A DNA stretch of 39,367 nt from Myxococcales bacterium 68-20. Its GTDB lineage: Bacteria; Myxococcota_A; Polyangia; Polyangiales; Polyangiaceae. A model generated the notes under the pieces. It saw only the letters and a list, made by a program, of their open reading frames with translations. It was not told the origin of the DNA and did no database searches. Where the stretch lies: positions 108,463 through 147,829 of the forward strand of contig MKVQ01000030.1 of the NCBI GenBank assembly GCA_001899635.1, written 5' to 3'. Of this stretch, positions 16,259 through 24,610 are shown one piece after another. The position numbers were made by a program, and so were the translations under genes. Within the stretch, counting starts at the first letter, position 1, and every line of letters starts with the position of its first letter.

Positions 16259-16914
16259 TTCCCCGTCCTCTCGCGCTCGTTTCGCTGCTCGTGAGCCTCG
16301 GCGCCTGCGCGCCGAAGACTCCCCCGCCACCACCTCCCGCCGCGCCCATCGCGGTCGAGGAGCCGCCGCCGCCACCGCCCAAGTGCGAGGCTCTCGAGGA
16401 AGGCTGCGTCGCGAAGGCAGGGCAGCGTGCGACGGTCCACCCGATCGAGTGGACCGTCGCGCCGCCGGCAGGGTGGAAGTACGCAGCCGAACCGTCCGAG
16501 GTCGTCGCGCTCACCGACACGGCAGCGCTCGCGATCAGCACGTTCGAGTCCTCGGCCGACAAGAAGCCCGCAGCCGTCAAGGCCAAGAAGGCCAAGCGCG
16601 ACGAGGCCATCGCCCGGCTGGCCGAGAAGCTCGGGATCGCACGCCCGAAGAAGCTCGCCTTCCCTGCGAAGCCGCACCAGGCGTCGAAGGTCCACGGGAT
16701 CGACGTCGCCCTCTACCAGTTCGACGGGGCGAAGCGCGGAGATGAGCCGGGCCCCATGCTCGTGTTCGTCGCGCAGCTCGTTCCCGATCGCGCGCTCCTC
16801 GGCCTTGCCTTCGTCGCAGAGCACGACACGACGAATGCCGATGCGGCCGTCCTCGCCGCGATCGACTCGCTCGCCCCCGCCGCGGACGAGGACGGTGCTG
16901 CGGCAGCGCAATGA
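16255..16914 (+). CDS. Lipoprotein between a DUF4388 protein and a pseudokinase
   Basis: The 219-residue exported protein has a short signal peptide with lipobox (LVSLGAC, Cys at about 18), then a Pro-rich spacer (about 22-42). The folded part (about 55-205) has the order EWTVAPPAGWKYA, ALAISTFES, a Lys-rich helix (KAKKAKRDEAIARLAEKLG), then DVALYQFDGAKR, LVFVAQLVP, LLGLAFVAEHDT and a last helix. This strand-helix-strand order resembles small lipoproteins that bind a partner (the PsbP/Mog1-like fold is one possibility), but this is a guess. It overlaps both neighbours by ATGA, so it belongs functionally with them. Confidence 0.77.
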   Translation: MIPRPLALVSLLVSLGACAPKTPPPPPPAAPIAVEEPPPPPPKCEALEEGCVAKAGQRATVHPIEWTVAPPAGWKYAAEPSEVVALTDTAALAISTFESSADKKPAAVKAKKAKRDEAIARLAEKLGIARPKKLAFPAKPHQASKVHGIDVALYQFDGAKRGDEPGPMLVFVAQLVPDRALLGLAFVAEHDTTNADAAVLAAIDSLAPAADEDGAAAAQ

Positions 16915-18680
16915 CGGAGCTTCGATTTCCTCCCGGCCGAATCATCGGTGGCCGATTCACGATTCAAGCCGAGCTCGGTCGCGGGCCCGGCTCCGTGACG
17001 TACCGGGCCATCACCGCGCCGAACCGCGAGGTCGCCGTCCGCGTCTTCGACCCAGCGGTGCCGAACGCGACCGGGCTCGTCCAGGTGCTTCACGAGGCCC
17101 ATGCGCGCTCGGGGACCGATCTCGGTCGGTTCCTCACCGCCATCGTGGACAGTGGGCGCGACGACGAATCGGGTGCGCCTTTCGTCGTCGTCCCGCTCGT
17201 CATGACACCGTCGCTCGCGCAGCTCGTCGCGCTCTGCCCGTTCGAGCCCGCCGACGCAGCAGCGATGATCGTGAGCCTCGGTCGTTCGATCGATGCGCTC
17301 CACGCGGCGGGGTTGGCTCATCTCGACCTGAAACCGACGAACGTCTTCGTCGGTCCAGCGCCCGACCGAAGCGTGCAGCTGACCGATGCAGGCCTGCACC
17401 TGCTTCACGGCGGGGCGCCGGGCGAATGGGCCGCGCCCGAACAGGTGGGCACGCCCGGCACCGCGGGGCCAGCAGCGGACGTCTTCTCGATGGCGCTCGT
17501 CGCCTTCCATGCGCTCACGGGCGCCACGCTCTTGCCGAGCGCACGCGTCGACGAACGACGAGCGGCCCTCGCGAGCCCAACACTCGTCGCGGATCGCGTG
17601 CGGCAGCTCGGGATCACGCTGCCTCCTGGGCTCGACGCCGTCCTCGCGCGCGGGCTCGCCGTCGCGCCTGCCGAGCGCCCGCCGAGCGCAGGCGCGTTCG
17701 CGATGGCGCTCTCCTCGGCGCTCTCCGGTGCTCATCCGGTCGAGCCCGCGATCACGGAAGCTTCGCTCGCGCCGGCGATCACGGAGGCGCCGCCCGCGCC
17801 CGCGATCACCGAGCCCGCGCCTCCGCTGGTCGAGCCGGAGCCTGTCCCGTCGGCGTCGGCCGGGATGCTCACGCTGCCGGTTCCACCACCTCCTCCTTTC
17901 GCGCTCCCCGTGCCGCCGCCGCCTTCGGCGCTGCTCGCCCCGGAACCTGTCCCGTCGGCGCTGCTCGCCCCCGCTGCATCGGTCGAAGCGGTCAGCCTCG
18001 AAGCCCCGCTGTCGTCATCGTCGTTCGCGACCGAGGCCACCGAGAAGACCGCGCGCCGCGCGCGACCGACGGCGTTCTTGCCGCGAGAGTGGCGCTCCCG
18101 CTCGCTGGTGCTGGCAGCAGGCGGCGGCGCATTCGTGTTGTTCCTGGTCGCCGGCGGCCTCGCGCTCGCGAGGTTCGGCGCGAGCCGTAGCGAAGCGCGA
18201 TCGGCGGAAGGAGCGCTCGCGTCGGCCTCCGCTCACGAGGCAGCGGCGGCTCCGATCGCGGAGGCGCCGGCGCCGGCCGCGGCTCCTCCCGTCGAAGAGC
18301 CGACGGCCGTGCAAGCACCGAGCGATCCGATCGTCGCACCGAGCGAGCCAGTCGCCGCGCCGAACGAGGCGGCCGCCGCACCGAGCGAGGCGCCCACGCT
18401 GCAGCTAGGGCCCAAGAAAGGCGAGCTGCTCGTCGTCTGCGAGCCGGTTCCCTGTCACCTCGTGATGCTCGACGGAAAGCCGATGCGCGAATACCCCAAC
18501 CCCGCCGTCGTCCGTGCCGGGGTCCATGGCATCGGTGCATCACGGTCGGGTCACGGGGGACAGTGGCAGCAAGTGGTGGTGCCGGAGCGCGAGCGAAAGA
18601 CGGTGGTCTTCAAGCTCACGCCATCCGCCCCGACGGCAGCGAAGAAGCCGTGCGGGAAGTTTCTTCGTCGGTGTGACTGA
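16911..18680 (+). CDS. Ser/Thr pseudokinase with membrane anchor
   Basis: The 589-residue protein has a kinase-like N-terminal domain (about 10-270) whose motifs have drifted. The invariant Lys of VAxK is Arg44 (VAVR), HRD is HLD (137-139), and DFG is DAG (159-161). Asp139, Lys141, Asn144 and Asp159 remain, as does APE (175-177). Losing the ATP-anchoring Lys makes full catalytic activity unlikely; it may act as a regulatory pseudokinase. A long Pro/Ala/Ser linker follows (about 280-395), a transmembrane helix near 400-420 (LVLAAGGGAFVLFLVAGGLALA), another Ala/Pro-rich linker, and a small C-terminal domain (about 500-575, KGELLVVCEPVPCHLVMLDG) of PEGA type. It closes the DUF4388/lipoprotein cassette and converges on the FrzS-like gene. 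Confidence 0.83.
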   Translation: MTELRFPPGRIIGGRFTIQAELGRGPGSVTYRAITAPNREVAVRVFDPAVPNATGLVQVLHEAHARSGTDLGRFLTAIVDSGRDDESGAPFVVVPLVMTPSLAQLVALCPFEPADAAAMIVSLGRSIDALHAAGLAHLDLKPTNVFVGPAPDRSVQLTDAGLHLLHGGAPGEWAAPEQVGTPGTAGPAADVFSMALVAFHALTGATLLPSARVDERRAALASPTLVADRVRQLGITLPPGLDAVLARGLAVAPAERPPSAGAFAMALSSALSGAHPVEPAITEASLAPAITEAPPAPAITEPAPPLVEPEPVPSASAGMLTLPVPPPPPFALPVPPPPSALLAPEPVPSALLAPAASVEAVSLEAPLSSSSFATEATEKTARRARPTAFLPREWRSRSLVLAAGGGAFVLFLVAGGLALARFGASRSEARSAEGALASASAHEAAAAPIAEAPAPAAAPPVEEPTAVQAPSDPIVAPSEPVAAPNEAAAAPSEAPTLQLGPKKGELLVVCEPVPCHLVMLDGKPMREYPNPAVVRAGVHGIGASRSGHGGQWQQVVVPERERKTVVFKLTPSAPTAAKKPCGKFLRRCD

Positions 18681-18743
18681 AGCCGCTGTCGGCCCGAGGC
18701 CTGGCTAGAGTGGCGCGCGCATCCCGCTCGGCTCGCCGAGACG

Positions 18744-21700
18744 TCAATCGGAGCTGAAGGCCGCACCACCGTCGAGCAGCTGCTCGGCGCGTGCAAGGAC
18801 ATCGCGATGTCGCTCGAGCTCCGCTCCGGCGACACGCGCGCCGAGCACGTGCGCATCGAGCTGCCGACGCACGGTGAGCAGCTCGCTCCGGAGAACGACG
18901 ATCTCGGCTTCGAGCTCGGGGATCTCGCTGCACGCCTCGTCGACCTCTCGCTCGAGTGCGTCGATCGCGTCGCGACGCGACGCGACCAGCGCATCGAGCG
19001 CATCGATCCGTCGTGCGCTCGCCGCGCGGGATGCGGCATGCGCGAGGCGCTCCGCCTCGAGCGCCTCACGCGTCCGGTCGAGCGCGCTCTCGAGGTCCTT
19101 CGATGCTGCCTCGAAACCAGCCTGGATCTCTACGCGCTCGAGCTCGATGCGCGCGGAGTGCTGGATGAGCGCATCCATCTCCGCGGCATGCTCCAGCGCG
19201 GAGGCGTCTCGCGCTCCCTCGACGGCCTCGGCGAGACGCCGCTCCCATTCCGCTTCGAGATCGGCGCGCTCGCACGCTCGGATGTCGTCGAAGTGAACGA
19301 GCATCGATTCCTTCTCGGCGTTCGCGTTGTTCAATAGCTCGCGAAGCACCCCCATCGCCGTTTCGTGCTCTCGTGCGGTCTCCAGCGACTCCCACCTGCG
19401 TTGGTCCTCGAGCTCCCGCAGCGTGCGCTCGAGCGTTGCGATCTTGGTCTCGGCCTCGGCCAGCGAGCGCTCGGTCGTATCGAAGGCGGCCACGGCATCA
19501 TGCGCCTCGGCAAGACTCACCTCGAGCTCCATGACACGTCGAGCGCGTTCGCTCACGACGCGTTCGAGGTCGGCGCACCGCTCCTCGGTCGAAGCACGCC
19601 GCGCAGCTTGCTCGCGGAGCTGCTCTTCGAGCTCCGTGCGAAGCGCAGTCAGCTCGGCGCGCATCGTCGCCGCCGCTTGGGCCGACATGCGCGTCGCTTC
19701 GGCGATCCGTGCCTCGGCGTCGCGCGCCCTCGTCTCCGCGGCTTCACCGAGCCCCTTTGCGGCTGCGAGATCGGCTTCGAGCGCCTCGACGTGAGCTCGC
19801 GCCTCACGCAGCAGTCCGGTCTCGCCACCGAGCGCGGTCTCGAGCTCCCGGGCGCGCTTCGTGGCTGCACCGGCCGCCCCGCGAGCGACGTCGAGCTCCT
19901 TGCGGAGCTCGGCGAGCGCGCGTTCGTGACTTGCCTGCGTGGCGGTGCGTGCCTCTGCGAGCGCGCGCTCCGCCTCGGATCGCGACGACGCCTCGAGGCT
20001 CGCGCGCTCTTCGAGCTCGCGCACGCGCGCCTGTTGGCGCGTCGCTTCGGCACGAGCCGCGTCGAGATCGTTCCGGAGGCCGCCGAAGCGAGTCTCGTAG
20101 AGCTCGCGCATGGCCGAGAGCTCGCCCTCCGCGTTCTCCGCAGCGACGGTCTCCACCTCGGCACGCGCGCGTGCGATCTCCTCCTCCGCTCGGCGGCGCT
20201 CCTCCGCCAGGCGCGCCTCGTAGTCGGCGACGAGTGCGGCGGATCGCTGCTCGTGAGCGCGCGTGAGATTCTGCTCGGTGGTTCGAAGGCGTTCGGCCTC
20301 CTTCGCGACGACCTCCGCGATGGCGTCGCGCTGGGCCTGCTCCGCCTCTCGACGAGCCTGCTCGCTGCTCTCGGCCGCTTCCGTGCGCACGTCGGCGACT
20401 TGGATCTCGGCACGCGAAGCGGCCTCCTCGGCGCTCGCGCACCGCTCGAGCAGACGAGCGCGCTCCTCTTCGAGCGCGCTCGTGCGTCGCGTCGCGTCCG
20501 AGAGAGAGCGAGCGACCTCCGCGCGCTTCACCTCGGCCGAAGCGCTTCGATCTGCGAGATCGGCCAGAGCCTGCTCGAGGCTCGCGATGCGCGTGCTTCG
20601 TTCGGTCTCGGCCGTGCGTGCCCTCGTCAGATCGGCATCGACGGCGCCTGCGCGGGCGCGGGTCGCGGCATGAGCACCGCGCTCGTGCGCGAGTGCCTCC
20701 GTGAGGCGTTCGACTTCGGCTGCTTTCTCGGCCTCGGCCGCTTCGAGGCGATCGATTCGGTCGGTCCTGTCGGCGGCGTCGGCCTCGGCACGCGCCCGCG
20801 CGGCGGTGAGCTCCTCGGTGAGCTTGGCAATCCTGGCGCTCGCTTGCTCGAGCCCCCGCTCCATCTCGGTCCGTACCGCGGCCCACGCTTCGCGTTCGAC
20901 CTCGAGCGCCCGGGCTCCCGCGGCTTGCGATGCTGCCGCTTCGCTCTGGGCGGCCGTGACCTCGTCGCGCATCTTGTCGAGATCGGGCTTCACACGTGCG
21001 AGACGCTCGGTAAGGTGCTCGATCCGCTTGCGAGCGAGCTCCTTGTCCGCAGCGTGGCCCTCGAGCTGCTTCTTCTGCTTGGCGATGACGCGCTCGTCTT
21101 CACGAGCGCGCGTCTCCAGGGAGCGCAGCGACGCCTCCGCGGTCGCGAGCTTCGAGCGGACTCCGACCGCCGCCGTCTTCTCCGTCTCGAGCGCTCGCTC
21201 TGCGAGCGTGAGGGCGCGCGCCTGCTGCTCACGCATTTCGCCGGGCGCGCTCGATGCGGGCTCGGTCGCCTTGGCGATGCGCTTGGCCTCGGCGAGCGCG
21301 GCGCGAAGGCGATCCAGCTCCTTCGCCTGGGCGTCGAGCCTCGTCGTGACCGCGCGCGCCTTGGAGAGCTCGCCGTGCAGGCTCGCGATCGTCGCCTCTT
21401 GCTCGGCGACCTTGCTCTCGAGCTCCGCGACCGCCGAGAGGCTATCCCGCGCCTGCGCGATCCCGTTGAGCTCGACCGCGCCGCCGACCAACCCGAGGAG
21501 GCGCATCCTTGCCACGAGCTCGTCGAAGACGATCGGCTTCGTGAAGTAGTCGTCGGCGCGCGTGGGGAGCTGACCGTGCGTGACCAGCTCCTGCTTCGTG
21601 CTGCCCATCAAGAACAGGGGCACGTTCCCCACGTTCGGGTCCTTCTTCACGCGGTTGCAGATGCGAAAGCCGTTGATGGCCGGCAGCTCCGCCGACAGCA

Positions 21701-21851
21701 GGATCAGGTCGAACGGCTCGGAGACGGCGCGGGCCAGGCCCTCACGGCCGTCGCGAAGAAGCGTCACCTCGAAGCCGAGGTTCGAGAGCCCACGCCGGAT
21801 GTCCCCGGCATACGTCGCATCCTCTTCGAGAAGCAGGATCTTTCTCTGCAT
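18744..21851 (-). CDS. FrzS-like protein: pseudo-receiver domain plus very long coiled coil
   Basis: The 1035-residue protein begins at the ATG at 21851 (MQRKILLLEEDATYAG). Residues 1-120 form a response-regulator receiver fold resembling FrzS of Myxococcus xanthus: ICNRVKKDPNVGNVPLFLMG and the THGQLPTRADDYFTKP segment are close to it. The phospho-acceptor Asp is replaced (LILLSAELP, Ser53), and the switch Thr/Ser also seems lost, while Glu9, Glu10, Asp11 and Lys105 remain. FrzS likewise lacks a working phosphosite. From about residue 125 to 1025 the protein is an almost unbroken Ala/Glu/Arg heptad coiled coil, longer than in FrzS (about 555 residues in all). By analogy it would localise to a cell pole and organise motility or signalling proteins. 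It is not in an operon. Confidence 0.78.
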   Translation of the reverse strand: MQRKILLLEEDATYAGDIRRGLSNLGFEVTLLRDGREGLARAVSEPFDLILLSAELPAINGFRICNRVKKDPNVGNVPLFLMGSTKQELVTHGQLPTRADDYFTKPIVFDELVARMRLLGLVGGAVELNGIAQARDSLSAVAELESKVAEQEATIASLHGELSKARAVTTRLDAQAKELDRLRAALAEAKRIAKATEPASSAPGEMREQQARALTLAERALETEKTAAVGVRSKLATAEASLRSLETRAREDERVIAKQKKQLEGHAADKELARKRIEHLTERLARVKPDLDKMRDEVTAAQSEAAASQAAGARALEVEREAWAAVRTEMERGLEQASARIAKLTEELTAARARAEADAADRTDRIDRLEAAEAEKAAEVERLTEALAHERGAHAATRARAGAVDADLTRARTAETERSTRIASLEQALADLADRSASAEVKRAEVARSLSDATRRTSALEEERARLLERCASAEEAASRAEIQVADVRTEAAESSEQARREAEQAQRDAIAEVVAKEAERLRTTEQNLTRAHEQRSAALVADYEARLAEERRRAEEEIARARAEVETVAAENAEGELSAMRELYETRFGGLRNDLDAARAEATRQQARVRELEERASLEASSRSEAERALAEARTATQASHERALAELRKELDVARGAAGAATKRARELETALGGETGLLREARAHVEALEADLAAAKGLGEAAETRARDAEARIAEATRMSAQAAATMRAELTALRTELEEQLREQAARRASTEERCADLERVVSERARRVMELEVSLAEAHDAVAAFDTTERSLAEAETKIATLERTLRELEDQRRWESLETAREHETAMGVLRELLNNANAEKESMLVHFDDIRACERADLEAEWERRLAEAVEGARDASALEHAAEMDALIQHSARIELERVEIQAGFEAASKDLESALDRTREALEAERLAHAASRAASARRIDALDALVASRRDAIDALEREVDEACSEIPELEAEIVVLRSELLTVRRQLDAHVLGARVAGAELERHRDVLARAEQLLDGGAAFSSD

Positions 21852-21996
21852 CCGCGCTCGAGAGCGTACCTCACTCTCGAGCTTCGCGGATTCATTGCAG
21901 GCCGGCGGCCCACATTCGCCGAGCTCGAGCGTGTGCGAGGGCCCCCTCGCCAGCGGACACCGAGGCGCGACCGGCGTAAGGTGTCGAAGCTCGTTC

Positions 21997-22737
21997 ATGA
22001 CCGCGCCGCTCATCGCTCCTCCTCCCTCTCCGGACGACCTCACCGCGTCGCTCGCTTCGGCCGGCTACGCCTTTGCGCGTGCTCCGGAGATGCGCGCCCT
22101 CCTCGAGACCGCCGGCCTGCGCGACTGGGACACGTTCGCACGCTCGTGGGACGACCTCGGCATCGACGGCTACATGGCCGACGGCGGACGCTACCGGCGG
22201 CGTCGCTTCGCGGCGTTCGCCGCATCGCACGACGGCATCACTCGTAAGCCGCATCAGCCTCATTATCAGAGCCGCGACTACAACCCGCTCAACGGCGGCG
22301 TCGTCCGATGGTTTCTCCCCGTGACGGACGCGATCGCGGACCATCCCGCGATGCAGGCGGTGCTCGACATGGCTCACCGCCTCTTCGACTCGCTCACGCC
22401 CGACTCGATGCGGCCGCGCGTCTGGCACGTCGAAGTGCATCAGTTCCGGATCACTACCGGCAACGAGCAGGGGCAGCCGACACCCGAGGGCATGCACCGC
22501 GACGGCGTCGACTGGGTGCTCGTGATGCTCGTCCGTCGCGAGAACGTGTCGAGCGGCGAGACACGCGTCGAGGACGTGTCGCGGGAGCCGCTCGGCAGCT
22601 TCACGCTCGCGGAGCCGATGGATGCGGCGTTCGTAGACGACGATCGCGTCCTCCACGGTGTGACCGCCATCGAAACCGTCGACCCATCCCGTCCGGCCTA
22701 TCGTGACGTGCTGGTCGTCACGCTTCGCCGTGAGTGA
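21997..22737 (+). CDS. 2-oxoglutarate/Fe(II)-dependent dioxygenase (PF10014 type)
   Basis: The 246-residue enzyme would hydroxylate a small substrate, using 2-oxoglutarate, O2 and Fe(II). The facial triad is visible: H167 and D169 in GMHRDGVDW, and H220 in DRVLHGVT. Arg236 (AYRDVLVVTL) would bind 2-oxoglutarate. The family pattern also shows in RRRRFAAF, QSRDYNPLNGG and VHQFRI. Members include isoleucine/leucine hydroxylases of the BsmA/IDO type; the substrate here is not predictable. I chose the ATG at 21997 (MTAPLIAPPP); the frame is open upstream but covers the neighbour's leader. It is divergent from the FrzS-like gene with 145 bases between, and converges on the M1 peptidase gene 37 bases away. 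Confidence 0.83.
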   Translation: MTAPLIAPPPSPDDLTASLASAGYAFARAPEMRALLETAGLRDWDTFARSWDDLGIDGYMADGGRYRRRRFAAFAASHDGITRKPHQPHYQSRDYNPLNGGVVRWFLPVTDAIADHPAMQAVLDMAHRLFDSLTPDSMRPRVWHVEVHQFRITTGNEQGQPTPEGMHRDGVDWVLVMLVRRENVSSGETRVEDVSREPLGSFTLAEPMDAAFVDDDRVLHGVTAIETVDPSRPAYRDVLVVTLRRE

Positions 22738-22774
22738 GCGCTGAGGCGCCCCGCGAAGACTCTCGATTTCGGCG

Positions 22775-24517
22775 CTAGAAGATCCAGACCGGGAGCGACG
22801 CCGGCGCGGTGAAGCCGTTGGTTACTCCCACCGCGCGTCCGATGACCTTGTGATCGGGATCGAGCCTCACCGACGTCCGCGCGCCGGCGAACGTGATCGT
22901 CGTGCTCGCCGTCGCCGAGGTCGGAGCCAGGCCGAAGTCGACCGTCGCTCGCGCCGTCGTGCTCGGACCTGCGATCGCGACCTCGACGTTGCACCCGTAG
23001 AGGACGCCCGACGCGTTCTGCTGCGTGACCGTGACCGTGAGCTGATCGCCGACCTGATCGAAGCTCACCGCAAACGTCGGCCATTCCGGCTCCCCCGCGC
23101 CGATGACCCACGCGTCGAAGTACTTCTTCAGGTCCTTCGACGAGGCCTTCTCCAGCGCTCCGCGAAGGTCGTCCACGCTCTTCGCGCCCGGCTCGGCGAG
23201 GAACGCCTTGATCGCCGTGAGGATGGCCGCTCGCCCGATCATCGGCTCGAGCTGGACGAAGAGCACCATCGGCCCAGGCCCATAGACGTCGCCGTAGAAC
23301 GACTCGACGCTGGGATTGTCAGTCGGTCGCGGTCGATGCCTCGCCTGGAGCGAGATCGCGTCCCAGTACGCACGCGACGCCGCGGCCTCGCCGGCGGGCC
23401 GATGTTCGTCCTCGAACACGTAGGCGAGGTACTCGGCGATCGCCTCCTTCCAGACGAAGTCGCTCGCCGAAGCGAGCGTCGTCCGGTCGCCCGACCACTG
23501 ATGGACGATCTCGTGCATGAGCACGTGCATCGTCGTATCGGCGTAGCCGGTCGACATGTCTGGGAGGTCCTCCTGCAGGAGGATGTTCGCGGGGTGCTCG
23601 AAGCCGAGCCAGCGCGTTGGCGCGCCGGCAACGCGAAGCTCGGGCCCGTACGGCATCGGGCCGAGGAGGGCCGTGATCCAGACGAGGAACTCGCGCACGC
23701 TCGCCGCGTCGAGCGTGCTCGCGATCTTGCCGCCCGGCACCTCGTACATCACGAGGTCGACCCCCGCAGCGGACGTGAACGGCGCGCGCTTCCAGAGCGG
23801 GTCCGCGGCGAGCGCGAAGCCGGAGTAGGTCGGCGCGAGCGTGCCGGCGACGTCGCACCTCGTCGTGCTCGCTCCGGGCGTGAGCTTCCCCGGACAGAGA
23901 ACGACGGTGCCTTCGGGATGGGTCACCTCGAAGTGCATCTCGGCAAGCCGTGACGGATCCGGATCGCACGGACCGAAGCGGTCGCAGTTGCCGACCCAGC
24001 TGAGGAGATACGAGAACTGTCCGTCCGCGCGATCGGGCCGCTGCGAGAAGCCGATGTCGAGCCCGTGGAACCTCAGCAAGGGAACGGACGGCGTGGTCGC
24101 GGCGATCTCGATCGTGCCGGCGGTCACCGGCGAACCGCAGAGCTCGAGCGCGCCTCCAGCGAGCGTCGACGAAGCCGGGGGCGCGCCGTTCCACGTCACC
24201 TCTTCGGCAGCGGGCGTCCGACAGCCGATGGCCAGACAATCACCGCCAGGCGCGGCCACGTCGACCGAGAGCTTCGACGTGGCGCGGCGGCTCACGAGAT
24301 CGAACGTGTAGTCGTAGCGCCGAACCTCGCCGGCGATCGGACCGGAGACCGGCGTCGCGCCCGCATCCGGGTCGTCGTCGGCCGCCCCGCCGTCGATCCC
24401 GTCTGCACCGCTCGGCGGGCTCGATGGATCGGCAGCGGACTCGCCGCATGCTCCCGTGACCGCCGCGAGCGCGACAAGACACGTCCAGACGAACAGGGCT
24501 CCTCCGCGCGCGGCCAT
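22775..24517 (-). CDS. M1-type metallopeptidase lipoprotein
   Basis: The 580-residue exported protein has a signal peptide with lipobox (AVTGAC, Cys24) and an acidic, Gly-rich linker (about 25-60). The N-terminal beta domain (about 63-260) is of the M1 type. The peptidase domain carries HEIVH (335-339) and Glu358 (WKEAIAEY) as zinc ligands, with Glu336 catalytic. The GAMEN exopeptidase motif is replaced by GFEHPAN (305-311), a form known in the wider M1 family. The end (about 440-580) is a beta-rich domain. Extra Cys pairs (about 94-99, 178-184, 208-221) suggest disulphides. It would trim peptides at the outer membrane or cell surface. Start ATG at 24517. Gene order upstream is transporter then acyltransferase; a functional link is not evident. 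Confidence 0.83.
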   Translation of the reverse strand: MAARGGALFVWTCLVALAAVTGACGESAADPSSPPSGADGIDGGAADDDPDAGATPVSGPIAGEVRRYDYTFDLVSRRATSKLSVDVAAPGGDCLAIGCRTPAAEEVTWNGAPPASSTLAGGALELCGSPVTAGTIEIAATTPSVPLLRFHGLDIGFSQRPDRADGQFSYLLSWVGNCDRFGPCDPDPSRLAEMHFEVTHPEGTVVLCPGKLTPGASTTRCDVAGTLAPTYSGFALAADPLWKRAPFTSAAGVDLVMYEVPGGKIASTLDAASVREFLVWITALLGPMPYGPELRVAGAPTRWLGFEHPANILLQEDLPDMSTGYADTTMHVLMHEIVHQWSGDRTTLASASDFVWKEAIAEYLAYVFEDEHRPAGEAAASRAYWDAISLQARHRPRPTDNPSVESFYGDVYGPGPMVLFVQLEPMIGRAAILTAIKAFLAEPGAKSVDDLRGALEKASSKDLKKYFDAWVIGAGEPEWPTFAVSFDQVGDQLTVTVTQQNASGVLYGCNVEVAIAGPSTTARATVDFGLAPTSATASTTITFAGARTSVRLDPDHKVIGRAVGVTNGFTAPASLPVWIF

Positions 24518-24610
24518 CGGCAGAAGGTCAGCCTAGCCGCTGGCGGTCCCCAGGGGCGAGTCGTTTGCTCCCGGAGGCGACGAGCGACGGACGCCCCGGC
24601 TGCGATGCCG

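Noticed and set aside
19365-22247. Plus-strand open frame of about 960 codons opposite the FrzS-like gene
   Set aside because: It is Leu/Arg-rich low complexity, produced by the complement of the coiled-coil codons. The minus strand carries the recognisable receiver domain.
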